NCBI GenBank assembly: GCA_965247375.1
Contig: CBDFHU010000087.1
Location: 1-64,000 of the forward strand
DNA length: 64,000 nt
Origin: Arsenicibacter sp965247375
GTDB taxonomy: Bacteria; Bacteroidota; Bacteroidia; Cytophagales; Spirosomataceae
Reading direction: 5' to 3'
Shown: positions 1-9,901 of the stretch, piece after piece
Layout: the number at the start of each line of letters is the position of its first letter
How positions within the stretch are numbered: the first letter of the stretch is position 1
Notes under the pieces: model-generated
Seen by the model: the letters and a program-made list of their open reading frames with translations, nothing else
What the model was told of the DNA's origin: nothing
Databases searched by the model: none
Position numbers and translations under genes: made by a program

Positions 1-436
1 GGAGGCCAAGGCGGGCCACTTTGTCCTGATAGGTCGGACCGATACCCCGCAGAGTAGAGCCGATTTTTGCTTCACCTTTCGATTGCTCAAAGGCTGCGTC
101 GAGCAAACGGTGGGTTGGCAGAATGATTGATGCTTTTTTAGAAATGACCAGATTCTGGTGGATGTTGAGGTTGTATTTGGCCAGCCCGTCGATTTCGCGG
201 CGGAACACGATTGGGTCTAATACAACGCCGTTACCGATAATATTGAGGGTTTCGTTCCGGAAAATGCCCGATGGAATTTGGTGTAATACGTGTTTGAAAC
301 CATCAAATTCGAGGGTGTGACCGGCATTCGGGCCGCCCTGAAAGCGGGCAACTACCTGATATTGTGGCGCCAAAACATCCACAATCTTGCCTTTCCCCTC
401 GTCGCCCCATTGGAGGCCTAATAATACATCAACCAT
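1..436 (-). CDS. purA: Adenylosuccinate synthetase, N-terminal part (cut by window edge)
   Basis: The reverse strand from an ATG at 436 reads into the window edge as about 145 residues. The N-terminus carries the PurA signature QWGDEGKGKIVD followed by GGPNAGHT and, later, STLRGIGPTYQDK. These are the GTP/IMP-binding P-loop and the following conserved loop of adenylosuccinate synthetase, which joins IMP and aspartate using GTP in the first committed step to AMP. This is a cytoplasmic housekeeping gene. The start is firm because the family begins within a few residues of the QWGDEGKGK motif. The rest of the gene, roughly two thirds, lies outside the window. The next gene, a histidine kinase, also runs on the minus strand, with about 170 bp and two palindromic repeats between them. 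Confidence 0.95.
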   Translation of the reverse strand, partial: MVDVLLGLQWGDEGKGKIVDVLAPQYQVVARFQGGPNAGHTLEFDGFKHVLHQIPSGIFRNETLNIIGNGVVLDPIVFRREIDGLAKYNLNIHQNLVISKKASIILPTHRLLDAAFEQSKGEAKIGSTLRGIGPTYQDKVARLGL

Positions 437-519
437 TAGATTGTTAACTTATTGGTGATACTCCCGATAAAATTCACACAAAGATACGCTAAGTTGCCGC
501 TTATGGAACCAAAATCTGT

Positions 520-543
520 AGTACGGAATGATATTCCGTATTG
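520..543. repeat. Palindromic repeat, ACGGAATG/CATTCCGT family (copy 1)
   Basis: This inverted repeat has arms ACGGAAT and ATTCCGT around a short centre. It lies between the histidine kinase and purA. It belongs to a dispersed family also seen at 612-635, 29851-29877, 39261-39284, 48144-48170 and 48192-48221. The element is intergenic and could form a hairpin on either strand. Confidence 0.75.
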
Positions 544-610
544 TAAAATAAGGCATACCGATTCGCAGGAAGGGGCCTTCCTGATACGCTGATGGGTTTT
601 CATACGCTGC

Positions 611-2797
611 TTAGTACGGAATATCATTCCGTCTTACATAAACAGGTAACTTTATCGTAAACGTCGTGCCTTCGCCCTCGGTGCTTTCAACGAAGAAATC
701 GCCCTGATGGGCTTTGGTGATGATGTCAAATGAAAGCGACAGCCCCAGCCCAGTACCTTCGCCGGTAGGTTTGGTGGTGAAAAACGGCTGGAAGATCTTG
801 CCGATAACCTCCGCAGGAATGCCCGGACCGTTGTCGCGGATAATCAGGGTGACGAAATTCGGGGACTGACTGGTCGAGACCCGGACCGTTGGCTGGAAGC
901 TGTCGGGTACGGTTTTCTGCTTTTGATCAAGGGCGTAAAACGCGTTGTTGAGCAGGTTCAGCACCACGCGCCCAACATCCTGCGTCGCCAGATTGACAGG
1001 CGGCAGGTCCGGGGTAAAGTCGGTTACCAGCTGACAGTTAAAGGCTTTATGAGCCGCCCGGTAACCATGATAGGCCAGCCGCAGGTATTCGTCGGTGAGG
1101 GCATTAAGGTCGGTTGGCTGCTTTTCGCCCGACGAAGTACGGGAGTGCTCGAGCATGCCTTTCACAATCGAACTGGCCCGTTTGCCGTGGTGGGTAATTT
1201 TTTCCAGGTTCTGGCGCAGGTCGCCCAGAATTTCGTCAACCAGGCCTTCGTCGCGGTCGTCGGCGGGGCGTTGCCGTTCGTCTTCGATTTCGGCGACAAG
1301 GTCGGCCGATACTTCCGAGAAGTTATTGACGAAATTGAGCGGGTTCTGAATTTCGTGGGCAATACCGGCCGTGAGTTCACCGAGAGAGGCCATTTTCTCC
1401 TTTTGAATCAGCTGATCCTGCGTAGCTTTCAGCGTGTCGATAGATTCATTCAGGGCGGCAGTACGCTCCTGCACCAGTCGCTCAAGGGTTTCGTTCTGGG
1501 CGGCCAGAATCTGTTGCTTTTCCTGTTCCTGAGCCAGGGAACGTTCCGAAAGCCGCTGCACTTCATCGAGATTCTGCCGGAGCGAGGCATGAGTCCGTGT
1601 ATAATCCTGCACCAGCGAAAAGGAGAGGCCGATCGGTACACTGAGCAGGAACAGAAAAAACAGTAAAATGACGATCAGCACAAAGAGCAGGTTACTGAAA
1701 TCCCAATAGTCGTACAGAGCAGACAGGATACCGTTTGCCAGACTCAGTCCGGTAGCAAGCAAAAAGGAGATAAACGAAAACCGCAGGGAGTTCCAGGGTA
1801 ATTTGTCTCCGGCCTGACCGCGTTTCTTACCGAGCCAGCTGGTCCGGATATAGTCAAAGGCAAAGAAGGTGGCTGTAAGCCCTGCCAGGCCTTCAGGAAG
1901 ACTTCCAATAAGCCACTGATATCCAAAGTTGATAGTGAGCAATGTAATAGAGATGGCGAATATCCAGCCTTTGGGTCGTTGCAGATATGTGTAAACAGCC
2001 GTTAATAAACAACCCGCGCCGATGTGTAGCCCGGCATACTGGATCAGATCAACCACCGATTGTTCTCTGAGGTTAGCATTATGATATTCAAATACCGATA
2101 CACCGAACATCAGGGAAAAGCATACCGAGGAAATGCTGAGTAACCCATTTACTTTTTGTCCCGGATTTGCCCGGAAAAACATCAGGTGGAGTAGCGCCAG
2201 AATGATAAAAATACCACCCAGAATACCACCGACTGCTGCACTTACTGAGGCATTGGCTGTCCGGTTGAACAGCGTATGCTGTCGTTGCTCAATCCAGACG
2301 GTGAACGGTTCGAAAGTTGTATTGGCAAACAGAAGGTCTTCATTCCTATACTGAAGCCGTATGGCGAGCACATGTTTTCCCGTATCCGGTAACGAAACAG
2401 GTATATGTTCAAAGGCCATCAGATTGTCAGCGCCTGATTGCCGGTCGGCAGCAACGGTGGCAATCAGCTTACCATCGAGATAAATTTTTGAGTCCCCTAA
2501 TTGCTGGATAACAAGGTCCCACTGGGTTTGCTTGTAGCGCTTATTCCCGTATATCCGATAGCGGAACCAGCCTGTTTTCTCCTTCAGGAGCGCGGCCCGC
2601 TGTTCAGGCGTATCATCGAACGTATTCCAGCTTTTATCCTTGTAGGTGGATTGTGCCCAGACCAGCGAGTCGCCCGCCTTGAACCGGCAATCTCCTGACT
2701 TGAAGTTAACGGCTTCCTTGGTCGCGTTAAACGAAACAAACTGAGCGTAAACGGTCTGGCTCCCCAAAAACAGTAAAATCAGTAGTAGATAGCGCAT
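611..2797 (-). CDS. 7TM-type sensor histidine kinase
   Basis: A membrane histidine kinase of about 728 residues. A signal peptide (MRYLLLILLFLGSQTVYAQ) is followed by an extracytoplasmic beta-sandwich-like region with WFRYRIYG and KIYLDGKLI, which resembles 7TMR-DISM sensors. Several membrane segments then cover roughly residues 185-390, and a coiled-coil linker rich in Q, E and L leads to the kinase core. The phosphoacceptor H-box, GIAHEIQNPLNF, has its His near residue 481. The ATPase boxes DNGPGIP and GEGTGLGLSLS are intact. No receiver domain is attached, and no response regulator lies next to it. I chose the ATG at 2797 because it begins the signal peptide; the reading frame stays open for 20 more codons upstream. 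The last codons and the stop lie inside a palindromic repeat (612-635). Confidence 0.9.
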   Translation of the reverse strand: MRYLLLILLFLGSQTVYAQFVSFNATKEAVNFKSGDCRFKAGDSLVWAQSTYKDKSWNTFDDTPEQRAALLKEKTGWFRYRIYGNKRYKQTQWDLVIQQLGDSKIYLDGKLIATVAADRQSGADNLMAFEHIPVSLPDTGKHVLAIRLQYRNEDLLFANTTFEPFTVWIEQRQHTLFNRTANASVSAAVGGILGGIFIILALLHLMFFRANPGQKVNGLLSISSVCFSLMFGVSVFEYHNANLREQSVVDLIQYAGLHIGAGCLLTAVYTYLQRPKGWIFAISITLLTINFGYQWLIGSLPEGLAGLTATFFAFDYIRTSWLGKKRGQAGDKLPWNSLRFSFISFLLATGLSLANGILSALYDYWDFSNLLFVLIVILLFFLFLLSVPIGLSFSLVQDYTRTHASLRQNLDEVQRLSERSLAQEQEKQQILAAQNETLERLVQERTAALNESIDTLKATQDQLIQKEKMASLGELTAGIAHEIQNPLNFVNNFSEVSADLVAEIEDERQRPADDRDEGLVDEILGDLRQNLEKITHHGKRASSIVKGMLEHSRTSSGEKQPTDLNALTDEYLRLAYHGYRAAHKAFNCQLVTDFTPDLPPVNLATQDVGRVVLNLLNNAFYALDQKQKTVPDSFQPTVRVSTSQSPNFVTLIIRDNGPGIPAEVIGKIFQPFFTTKPTGEGTGLGLSLSFDIITKAHQGDFFVESTEGEGTTFTIKLPVYVRRNDIPY
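612..635. repeat. Palindromic repeat, ACGGAATG/CATTCCGT family (copy 2), overlaps a gene end
   Basis: Arms AGTACGGAAT and ATTCCGT face each other across a short centre. The element supplies the final codons (NDIPY) and the stop of the histidine kinase, so insertion or drift of the repeat has set the C-terminus of that protein. Confidence 0.7.
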
Positions 2798-3004
2798 GGG
2801 TACGTGGAAGGGTTGATACCGGAAGATCAATATTAGCACATCCCCGCCAATTGACAAGCATCCTGCCGGTAAGGATTATGCAGAAAGAACGTACATTTCC
2901 CGAAAAACAGATGGGTACAGTACGGCTGGAAAGCCCGGTTTTTATTCTTTTAGGGATAAATGCTTAAGCCCTTATAATGTCAATGCGTATATCACAAAAA
3001 ACTG

Positions 3005-5836
3005 GTGAAGCGAGCTGTATACCTATCGCTCGTTCCCGCCTTTTGCCTTTCGGCCTTAACACAGGCACAACCCAAATGGCCGGCCATCACGCAGGAAACC
3101 AAACCCTGGACACGCTGGTGGTGGATGGGCAGTGCGGTGAACCCAACCGATCTGACCAAACTGATGGAGCAATATCAGAAAGCTGGTTTGGGCGGTGTCG
3201 AAATAACGCCGATCTATGGTGTCAAAGGAACTGAAAGCCAGTTTATCCCTTTTCTGTCGCCGAAATGGATGGACGTGTTGGGGCATACGCTGAAAGAAGC
3301 CCGCCGCCTGAATATGGGTGTCGACATGGCACAGGCGTCAGGGTGGCCGTTTGGCGGGCCGTGGGTCAATCAGGCCGATGCCTGTAAATATGTGGCCTCC
3401 AAAACGTTCACACTCAAAGCGGGCGAACAGCTACAAGAGCCGGTCAGCTTTATCCAGAGACCCATTACGCGGATTGTCGGTCAGCCGATCGACATTAAAC
3501 AACTGACTGAACCGATCACGAAAAATCCGGATTTGCAGCTACACGCCTTCGATCAGGTACGTTTTGAGAAGCCTTTACCGTTACAATGCCTGATGGCTTA
3601 TGCCGATAACGGGCAGATCGTTGACCTCACCGCTAAGGTCGATGGCAGCGGTAAATTAGCCTGGACGGCCCCCGCCGGTACCTGGACACTGTATGCCGTT
3701 TTTGAGGGCTGGCACGGTAAAATGGTCGAACGGGCCGGTCCCGGCGGTGAGGGTGACGTCATTGACCACTTCTCGAAACCGGCAACGGAACATTACCTGA
3801 GCTACTTCGATAAGGCATTCAAGGGCCGTGACCTGACCGGATTACGGGCGTTTTTTAACGACTCCTACGAAGTTGACGATGCCAGTGGTGAGAGTAACTG
3901 GACACCGGCTATGTTTGATGAGTTTAAAAAACGGCGCGGTTACGACCTGCGGCTGCATCTGCCCGCGCTGTTCGGCAAACCGGAAGGGGAGCAGAACAAA
4001 CGGGTGCTGAGCGATTACCGCGAAACCATCTCGGAACTGCTGCTCGAAAACTACACTAAAGTCTGGTCGGATTGGGCGAAGAAACACGGTAAACTTATCC
4101 GGAATCAGGCCCATGGCTCACCCGCCAACATTCTGGATTTATATGCCGTTACCGACATTCCCGAAATCGAAGGGGTTGATGTGATGCGGATTAAGTTTGC
4201 GTCGTCGGCTGCGCACGTGACGGGCAAAAAACTGACTTCGTCGGAATCGGCGACCTGGGAAAACGAGCATTTCCTGACCAAACTCAGTGATGTTAAAAAA
4301 GCAATGGACCGTTTTCTGCTCGGCGGGGTCAACCATACGTTTTACCACGGTACCAACTACTCGCCGCAGCAGGCTGCCTGGCCGGGCTGGTTGTTTTATG
4401 CCGCTGTTCACTTTAACCCGAATAATAGTTTCTGGACAGACTTCGGGAAGCTGAACCAGTACGTAGCCCGGTGTCAGTCATTTCTGCAACAGGGTAAGGC
4501 CGGCAACGATGTGCTGGTTTACCTACCCGTTTACGATGCGTATACACGGCAGGGGAAAGTGCTGCTGCAACATTTCGACGGTATTGACCACGGCTTCAAA
4601 GGCCTGCCGGTTGAGCATCATGCCAAAGACCTGTGGGAGCGGGGCTACGGATTTGACTTTATTTCCGATAAGCAACTGACAGGTGTAAAAACGGCGGGCG
4701 GTATTCTGCAAACCGGCGGCAACAGTTACCGGACCATCGTGGTACCCGAAGCACAGTACATGCCGTTGGCAACCCTGGAACAGCTGGTCCGCTTGGCGGA
4801 GCAGGGAGCCACGGTTATTTTTGCGGGAAAACTACCTGACGATGTGCCCGGACTGACCGATTTAGCGGCCCGGCAGGCGGCGTTTAAACAGGTACTGGCT
4901 CGTCTGCCGTTTACCGAAACGGCTGGTATCCGCGAGGCGAAAGCGGGGCAGGGGCGGATTCTGGTTGGTGCTAATCTGGACGAAACGCTGCAAAAAGCCG
5001 GTATCCGCCGCGAAACCCTCGTCGACGGCGGGCTGGAGTTTATCCGCCGCGAACACGCCGAAGGCCACTACTATTTCCTGACCAACTGGAGCGATAAGCC
5101 CATCGACGGCTGGGTACCACTGGCCACAAAGGCCAATTCGGTAGCCCTGTACAATCCGATGACTGAACAGATGGGCATGGCCCGCAAACAGCCGGCCGAA
5201 ACCGGTATGGACGTATACATACAGTTGCAGCCGGGTGAATCGTGTATTCTGGAAACATCGGCGAAAATGATCAAGGCAACGGGCTATCCTTATGTTGAGG
5301 CCGTGGCGGAGGCCATACCGCTGACCGGTACCTGGACGATTAATTTTGTGTCGGGTGGCCCCGTGCTGCCATCGCCCGTAACGACAGAAAAGCTGGGTTC
5401 GTGGACGGAGCTGGACGGTGATGCCGTTAAAAAGTTTTCGGGAGCCGCAACCTATACGCTGACCTTCCCGAAACCGGCGGGCGTTGCCGATGCCTGGGTG
5501 CTGGATTTGGGCAAGGTTGCCGAAAGTGCTCGTGTCGAACTGAATGGTAAAGCGTTGGGAACCGTGCTCGGGCCGGTGTATCAGCTGGAAATTCCGGCCC
5601 GAGCTATGGCGGCTACCAACAAACTGGTCGTAACGGTATCTAACGGGATGGCCAACCGCATTGCTGATATGGATAAACGCAAAGTAGACTGGAAGAAGTT
5701 CTATAACATCAACATGTCGGCGCGGCTGCGCGAAAACCGTGGCGCCGACGGTAATTTCACGGCCGAAAACTGGTCGCCCCGTGCGTCGGGCCTGCTCGGG
5801 CCGGTGATGATAAGGCCGGTAAAGCGGACGTTTTAA
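3005..5836 (+). CDS. GH106-type alpha-L-rhamnosidase-like glycoside hydrolase
   Basis: A secreted enzyme of 943 residues. A signal peptide ends at ALTQAQ. It is followed by the region typical of glycoside hydrolase family 106 and its relatives: TRWWWMGSAVNPTDLTKLMEQYQKAG, then GGVEITPIYG, then the GWPFGGPW motif. A later NDSYEVD segment lies in the predicted catalytic barrel. The C-terminal 150 residues look like a galactose-binding-type sandwich (ARVELNGKALG). GH106 enzymes release L-rhamnose from pectic side chains, which fits the L-rhamnose mutarotase gene at 23.5 kb; exact specificity is not visible. The start is a GTG at 3005: an in-frame TAA lies at 2975-2977 and there is no ATG between. 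A strong terminator follows the stop. Confidence 0.82.
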   Translation: MKRAVYLSLVPAFCLSALTQAQPKWPAITQETKPWTRWWWMGSAVNPTDLTKLMEQYQKAGLGGVEITPIYGVKGTESQFIPFLSPKWMDVLGHTLKEARRLNMGVDMAQASGWPFGGPWVNQADACKYVASKTFTLKAGEQLQEPVSFIQRPITRIVGQPIDIKQLTEPITKNPDLQLHAFDQVRFEKPLPLQCLMAYADNGQIVDLTAKVDGSGKLAWTAPAGTWTLYAVFEGWHGKMVERAGPGGEGDVIDHFSKPATEHYLSYFDKAFKGRDLTGLRAFFNDSYEVDDASGESNWTPAMFDEFKKRRGYDLRLHLPALFGKPEGEQNKRVLSDYRETISELLLENYTKVWSDWAKKHGKLIRNQAHGSPANILDLYAVTDIPEIEGVDVMRIKFASSAAHVTGKKLTSSESATWENEHFLTKLSDVKKAMDRFLLGGVNHTFYHGTNYSPQQAAWPGWLFYAAVHFNPNNSFWTDFGKLNQYVARCQSFLQQGKAGNDVLVYLPVYDAYTRQGKVLLQHFDGIDHGFKGLPVEHHAKDLWERGYGFDFISDKQLTGVKTAGGILQTGGNSYRTIVVPEAQYMPLATLEQLVRLAEQGATVIFAGKLPDDVPGLTDLAARQAAFKQVLARLPFTETAGIREAKAGQGRILVGANLDETLQKAGIRRETLVDGGLEFIRREHAEGHYYFLTNWSDKPIDGWVPLATKANSVALYNPMTEQMGMARKQPAETGMDVYIQLQPGESCILETSAKMIKATGYPYVEAVAEAIPLTGTWTINFVSGGPVLPSPVTTEKLGSWTELDGDAVKKFSGAATYTLTFPKPAGVADAWVLDLGKVAESARVELNGKALGTVLGPVYQLEIPARAMAATNKLVVTVSNGMANRIADMDKRKVDWKKFYNINMSARLRENRGADGNFTAENWSPRASGLLGPVMIRPVKRTF

Positions 5837-5842
5837 TGGAAG

Positions 5843-5872
5843 AGCCCCGGATGTTGTCAGGGGCTTTTTTTT
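5843..5872 (+). terminator. Rho-independent terminator after the GH106 gene
   Basis: AGCCCC (5843-5848) pairs with GGGGCT (5860-5865) around an 11-base loop, followed by a run of eight T. Confidence 0.85.
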
Positions 5873-5988
5873 ACGTATTGCGCATTGGAGCAGGGCAAAA
5901 TAATTTTCTTACTAGTTGATGTATAGGTTAGTATCTATTTGTTATTCTTTCTTAATTGCGGATTCAATTGTGTTACTTGTACCACTTC

Positions 5989-8900
5989 ATGGAAAAATAT
6001 AATCGACAGAAACTGTGCATAAACCTATACTTTGGTAAACTGTTGTTATTGCTGATTACCGTGGGTAGTTGCCAAACGGGATTCGCAGAAGGTACCGCGA
6101 GTCAAGGCAGTATCAGCGCGCCGGCTATAGGGGTTGCCGGGTTAGGCGTATCCGCCATCACCGACCCGACCCTGGCCGCGCATTATACACGGATGCTACG
6201 TTATGTCGGGAGCCGGTTGTCGGTTGTTACAACTGGTGACGGGCCTACAACGGAGGCAGGTGCTGTTGCCGATACAACGCCGCCCGATACAACAATACTG
6301 TTAAACCCGACAAACCCGTCAACGTCAACGAGTGCTACCTTTTCATTCACGGGCAGTGATGATGTAACGCCTTCTGGTTCTCTGACATTTGAAGTTAAAC
6401 TGGATAACGGGGTGTTTACGGCCGCCACAAGTCCACGGGTATTTACCGGCCTGAGTAGTGGCACACATACGTTTCAGGTACGGGCAGTCGATGCCACAGG
6501 GAATGTTGACCCCACGCCGGCCTCGTATACCTGGGTAGTCGATAATACGCCGCCCGACACTACAATAACAGCTAACCCGCTTAATCCGTCGAATTCAGCG
6601 AATGCGAGTTTTTCATTTATCGGAAATGATGCAGGTGGTTCCGGCGTTACCGGTTTTCAGGTGCAGCTGGACGGGGGCGGATTCAGCAGCGCTACCAGTC
6701 CACAGGTATATAGTGGTCTGAGTGACGGCTCACATACGTTTCAGGTGCGGGCGATAGATCTAATAGGGAATATTGATCCTACTCCGTCGTCGTATACCTG
6801 GCTAGTCGACACCACGCCACCTAATACCACGCTGACGGCCACGCCGCCAAACCCATCGGGTTCAGCGAATGCGAGTTTTTCATTTATCGGAAATGATGCA
6901 GGTGGTTCCGGTGTTACCGGTTTTCAGGTGCAGCTGGACGGGGGCGGATTCAGCAGCGCTACCAGTCCACAGGTATATAGTGGTCTGAGTGACGGCTCAC
7001 ATACGTTTCAGGTGCGGGCGGTAGATCTAATAGGGAATATTGATCCTACTCCGTCGTCGTATACCTGGATAGTCGACACCACGCCGCCTGCCGCTCCGGT
7101 GGTGATTACTCCCGCCAACGGTTCGGTGGCTAACAATAACCAGCCGGTGGTTACCGGTACGGCCGAAGCCAACAGTACAATAACGGTATTTGTGGATGGT
7201 ACATCGGTGGGCACCACCACCGCCGATGCGTCGGGGAACTGGTCATTTATACTTTCGGCGGCGTTGTCCGATGGTTCTCACACGGCCAAAGCGCGGTCGT
7301 CGGATGCCACTGGTAATACCAGTGTAGACAGTAACACCAACACCTTTACAATCGATACCACGCCGCCCAACGCCACGCTGACGGCCACGCCGCCGAATCC
7401 GTCGAATGCAGCCAATGCGAGTTTTTCGTTTACCGGAAACGATGGCAGCGGATCCGGCGTTGCGGGTTTTGAGGTAAATCTGGACGGGGGCGGCTACAGC
7501 AGCGCCACCAGTCCGAAGGTATATACCGGCCTGAGTGACGGTTCACATACGTTTCGGGTGCGGGCAGTGGATAATGCCGGCAACGTTAACCCGACCCCTG
7601 CTTCGTATACCTGGATAGTCGATACCACACCGCCGCCCGCTCCGGTGGTGATTACTCCCGCCAACGGTTCGGTGGCTAACAATAACCAGCCGGTGGTTAC
7701 CGGTACGGCCGAAGCCAACAGTACAGTAACGGTATTTGTGGATGGTACATCGGTGGGTACCACCACCGCTGATGCGTCGGGGAACTGGTCGTTTACGGTG
7801 GGCAGTGCTTTGTCCGACGGGTCACATACGGCCAAAGCGCGGTCGTCGGATGCCGCTGGTAATACCAGTGTGGACAGTAACACCAACACCTTTACAATCG
7901 ATACCACGCCGCCTGCCGCTCCGGTGGTGATCACCCCGGCTAACGGCGTGGCAACCGGCAATACTAAGCCGGTGGTCAGCGGCACAGCCGAAGCCAACAG
8001 TACGATAACGGTATTTGTGGATGGTACATCGGTGGGTACCACCACGGCCGATGGGTCGGGGAACTGGTCGTTTACGGTGAGCAGTGCTTTGTCGGAGGGT
8101 TCCCACACGACTAAAGCGCGGGCGACGGATGCAGCCAGCAATACGAGCGTTGACAGCAACACCAATACCTTTACAATCGACACCACGCCGCCTGCCGCCC
8201 CGGTGGTGATTACCCCGGCTAACGGCGTGGCAACCGGCAATACCAAGCCGGTGGTCAGCGGCACAGCCGAAGCCAACAGTACGGTAATGGTGCTGATGGA
8301 CGGTACATCGGTGGGTACCACCACGGCCGATGGGTCGGGGAACTGGTCGTTTACGGTGAGCAGTGCTTTGTCGGAGGGTTCCCACACGACTAAAGCGCGG
8401 GCGTCTGATGCGGCTGGCAATGCGAGCGTTGACAGCAATACCAATACCTTTACAATCGACACCACGCCGCCTGCCGCCCCGGTGGTGATTACCCCGGCTA
8501 ACGGCGGGGCAACCGGCAATACTAAGCCGGTGGTCAGCGGCACGGCCGAAGCCAACAGTACGATAACGGTATTTGTGGATGGTACATCGGTGGGTACCAC
8601 CACCGCCGATGCCTCAGGGAACTGGTCGTTTACGGTGAGCAGTGCTTTGTCGGAGGGTTCCCACACGACTAAAGCGCGGGCGACGGATGCAGCCAGCAAT
8701 ACGAGCGTTGACAGCAACACCAATACCTTTACAATCGACACCACGCCGCCTGCCGCTCCGGTGGTGATTACCCCGGCTAACGGTTCAGTGGCTAACAATA
8801 CCAAGCCGGTGGTCACTGGCACAGCGGAGGCCAACAGTACGGTAATGGTGCTGATGGACGGCACATCGGTGGGTACCACCACGGCCGATGGGTCGGGGAA

Positions 8901-9828
8901 CTGGTCGTTTACGGTGAGCAGTGCTTTGTCGGAGGGTTCCCACACGACTAAAGCGCGGGCGACGGATGCAGCCAGCAATACGAGCGTTGACAGCAATACC
9001 AATACCTTTACAATCGACACCACACCGCCTGCCACTCCGGTAGTCAGTACGCCTGCCAATGGTGCGGTCTTAAGTAATAACCAACCCATCATTAGCGGTA
9101 CTGCTGAAGCCAGCAGTACCGTAACCGTGAATGTTGATGGTACTGAAATCGCAGTAGCAATCGCAAATGCATCCGGTAACTGGTCATTGACGATCAACAG
9201 CGCCTTCCCGGAGGGTGTACATACGGTGAAAGCACGGGCCACCGACGCGGTCGGTAACAGCGGGGTTGAGAGCAGTACAAATACATTTACCGTTAACACA
9301 GCACCGTCCATCACCGGATTTGCACCGACAGCCGCATTAGTCTGTGAAGGAGCACCGGTGACACTGACGGCTACAGTCGGCAATGTCACCGGTAGTTATG
9401 CCTACACTCTGACGAACGGGAGCAGTCCGGTGTCGGGTACGTCGGCCGCGGCTACTTTTTCACAAACACTGAATGGCGTGAGTCCAGGAAACTATACCTA
9501 TGCACTGACGGTAAGCAGTAACAAGCTGAATGCAACGGCTGAAACGCAGGTGGTGGTTGGGAATCCGTCTGCGGTAAACAACGTTTCGCCCGGGGGCGTG
9601 CTTGGCAACGGTATCTGTTCGGTCGATCTGACCTGCAGCGGCACCGGTAGTAGTTTTATCGTAACCGGCCCGAACGGCTTTGTTTATTCAACTGTGTACC
9701 GACAGGCTGGATCCTACACGGTTAGAATCCCCAATGTGACTACCCCCGGAATTTATACACTGACTGTCTACAGTGGTGCGTGTTCGACAAAGCAGCAGAC
9801 GGTAGTAAGCGGTACTGCCTGTAAATAG
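5989..9828 (+). CDS. Large surface protein with 4 + 7 Ig-like repeats
   Basis: About 1279 residues from the ATG at 5989; an upstream TTG in the same frame is less likely. The N-terminus has a hydrophobic signal ending VGSC, so either a lipoprotein or a cleaved signal peptide. The body is built from two Ig-like repeat types. Type 1 occurs four times and contains FSF-G-D, VQLDGGG and the block SHTFQVRAVD. Type 2 occurs seven times, is about 93 residues long and begins TPPAAPVVITPANG, with GTAEANST and ASGNWSFTV inside, as in bacterial Ig-like (Big) domains of adhesins. The last 190 residues form a different, cysteine-bearing sandwich region. No T9SS sorting domain is obvious. The likely role is cell-surface adhesion or a stalk, inferred from domain type only. 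The antisense frame stays open for 631 codons as an artefact of the repeats. Confidence 0.8.
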   Translation: MEKYNRQKLCINLYFGKLLLLLITVGSCQTGFAEGTASQGSISAPAIGVAGLGVSAITDPTLAAHYTRMLRYVGSRLSVVTTGDGPTTEAGAVADTTPPDTTILLNPTNPSTSTSATFSFTGSDDVTPSGSLTFEVKLDNGVFTAATSPRVFTGLSSGTHTFQVRAVDATGNVDPTPASYTWVVDNTPPDTTITANPLNPSNSANASFSFIGNDAGGSGVTGFQVQLDGGGFSSATSPQVYSGLSDGSHTFQVRAIDLIGNIDPTPSSYTWLVDTTPPNTTLTATPPNPSGSANASFSFIGNDAGGSGVTGFQVQLDGGGFSSATSPQVYSGLSDGSHTFQVRAVDLIGNIDPTPSSYTWIVDTTPPAAPVVITPANGSVANNNQPVVTGTAEANSTITVFVDGTSVGTTTADASGNWSFILSAALSDGSHTAKARSSDATGNTSVDSNTNTFTIDTTPPNATLTATPPNPSNAANASFSFTGNDGSGSGVAGFEVNLDGGGYSSATSPKVYTGLSDGSHTFRVRAVDNAGNVNPTPASYTWIVDTTPPPAPVVITPANGSVANNNQPVVTGTAEANSTVTVFVDGTSVGTTTADASGNWSFTVGSALSDGSHTAKARSSDAAGNTSVDSNTNTFTIDTTPPAAPVVITPANGVATGNTKPVVSGTAEANSTITVFVDGTSVGTTTADGSGNWSFTVSSALSEGSHTTKARATDAASNTSVDSNTNTFTIDTTPPAAPVVITPANGVATGNTKPVVSGTAEANSTVMVLMDGTSVGTTTADGSGNWSFTVSSALSEGSHTTKARASDAAGNASVDSNTNTFTIDTTPPAAPVVITPANGGATGNTKPVVSGTAEANSTITVFVDGTSVGTTTADASGNWSFTVSSALSEGSHTTKARATDAASNTSVDSNTNTFTIDTTPPAAPVVITPANGSVANNTKPVVTGTAEANSTVMVLMDGTSVGTTTADGSGNWSFTVSSALSEGSHTTKARATDAASNTSVDSNTNTFTIDTTPPATPVVSTPANGAVLSNNQPIISGTAEASSTVTVNVDGTEIAVAIANASGNWSLTINSAFPEGVHTVKARATDAVGNSGVESSTNTFTVNTAPSITGFAPTAALVCEGAPVTLTATVGNVTGSYAYTLTNGSSPVSGTSAAATFSQTLNGVSPGNYTYALTVSSNKLNATAETQVVVGNPSAVNNVSPGGVLGNGICSVDLTCSGTGSSFIVTGPNGFVYSTVYRQAGSYTVRIPNVTTPGIYTLTVYSGACSTKQQTVVSGTACK
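7081..9300 (+). repeat. Near-identical tandem DNA repeats of about 279 bp encoding Ig domains
   Basis: Units beginning with the codons for TPPAAPVVITPANG start near 7081, 7630, 7908, 8187, 8466, 8745 and 9024. The middle units are almost identical at the DNA level, including synonymous positions, while the first and last have diverged. Two type-1 units upstream (about 6593-6780 and 6860-7047) are likewise almost identical with a 267 bp period. This points to recent duplication or gene conversion. Confidence 0.85.
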
Positions 9829-9851
9829 GAATTCTTTGCCGCATCACGCAT

Positions 9852-9886
9852 AAAAAAAGCCTGACACAATGCGGTCAGGCTTTTTT
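9852..9886. terminator. Bidirectional terminator between convergent genes
   Basis: A run of A precedes GCCTGAC, which pairs with GTCAGGC (9874-9880), followed by six T. It serves the Ig-repeat gene on the plus strand and the cytochrome gene on the minus strand, which converge here. Confidence 0.85.
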
Positions 9887-9901
9887 GCTGTTAGTTTTAG
9901 T

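Noticed and set aside
923..1666. 247-codon plus-strand frame inside the histidine kinase gene
   Set aside because: Shadow of the kinase coding strand; the minus strand carries all conserved kinase boxes.
7494..9389. A 631-codon open frame antisense to the Ig-repeat protein
   Set aside because: It is repetitive low-complexity Val/Thr/Ala sequence that mirrors the sense repeats; the sense strand has a signal peptide and Ig domains.
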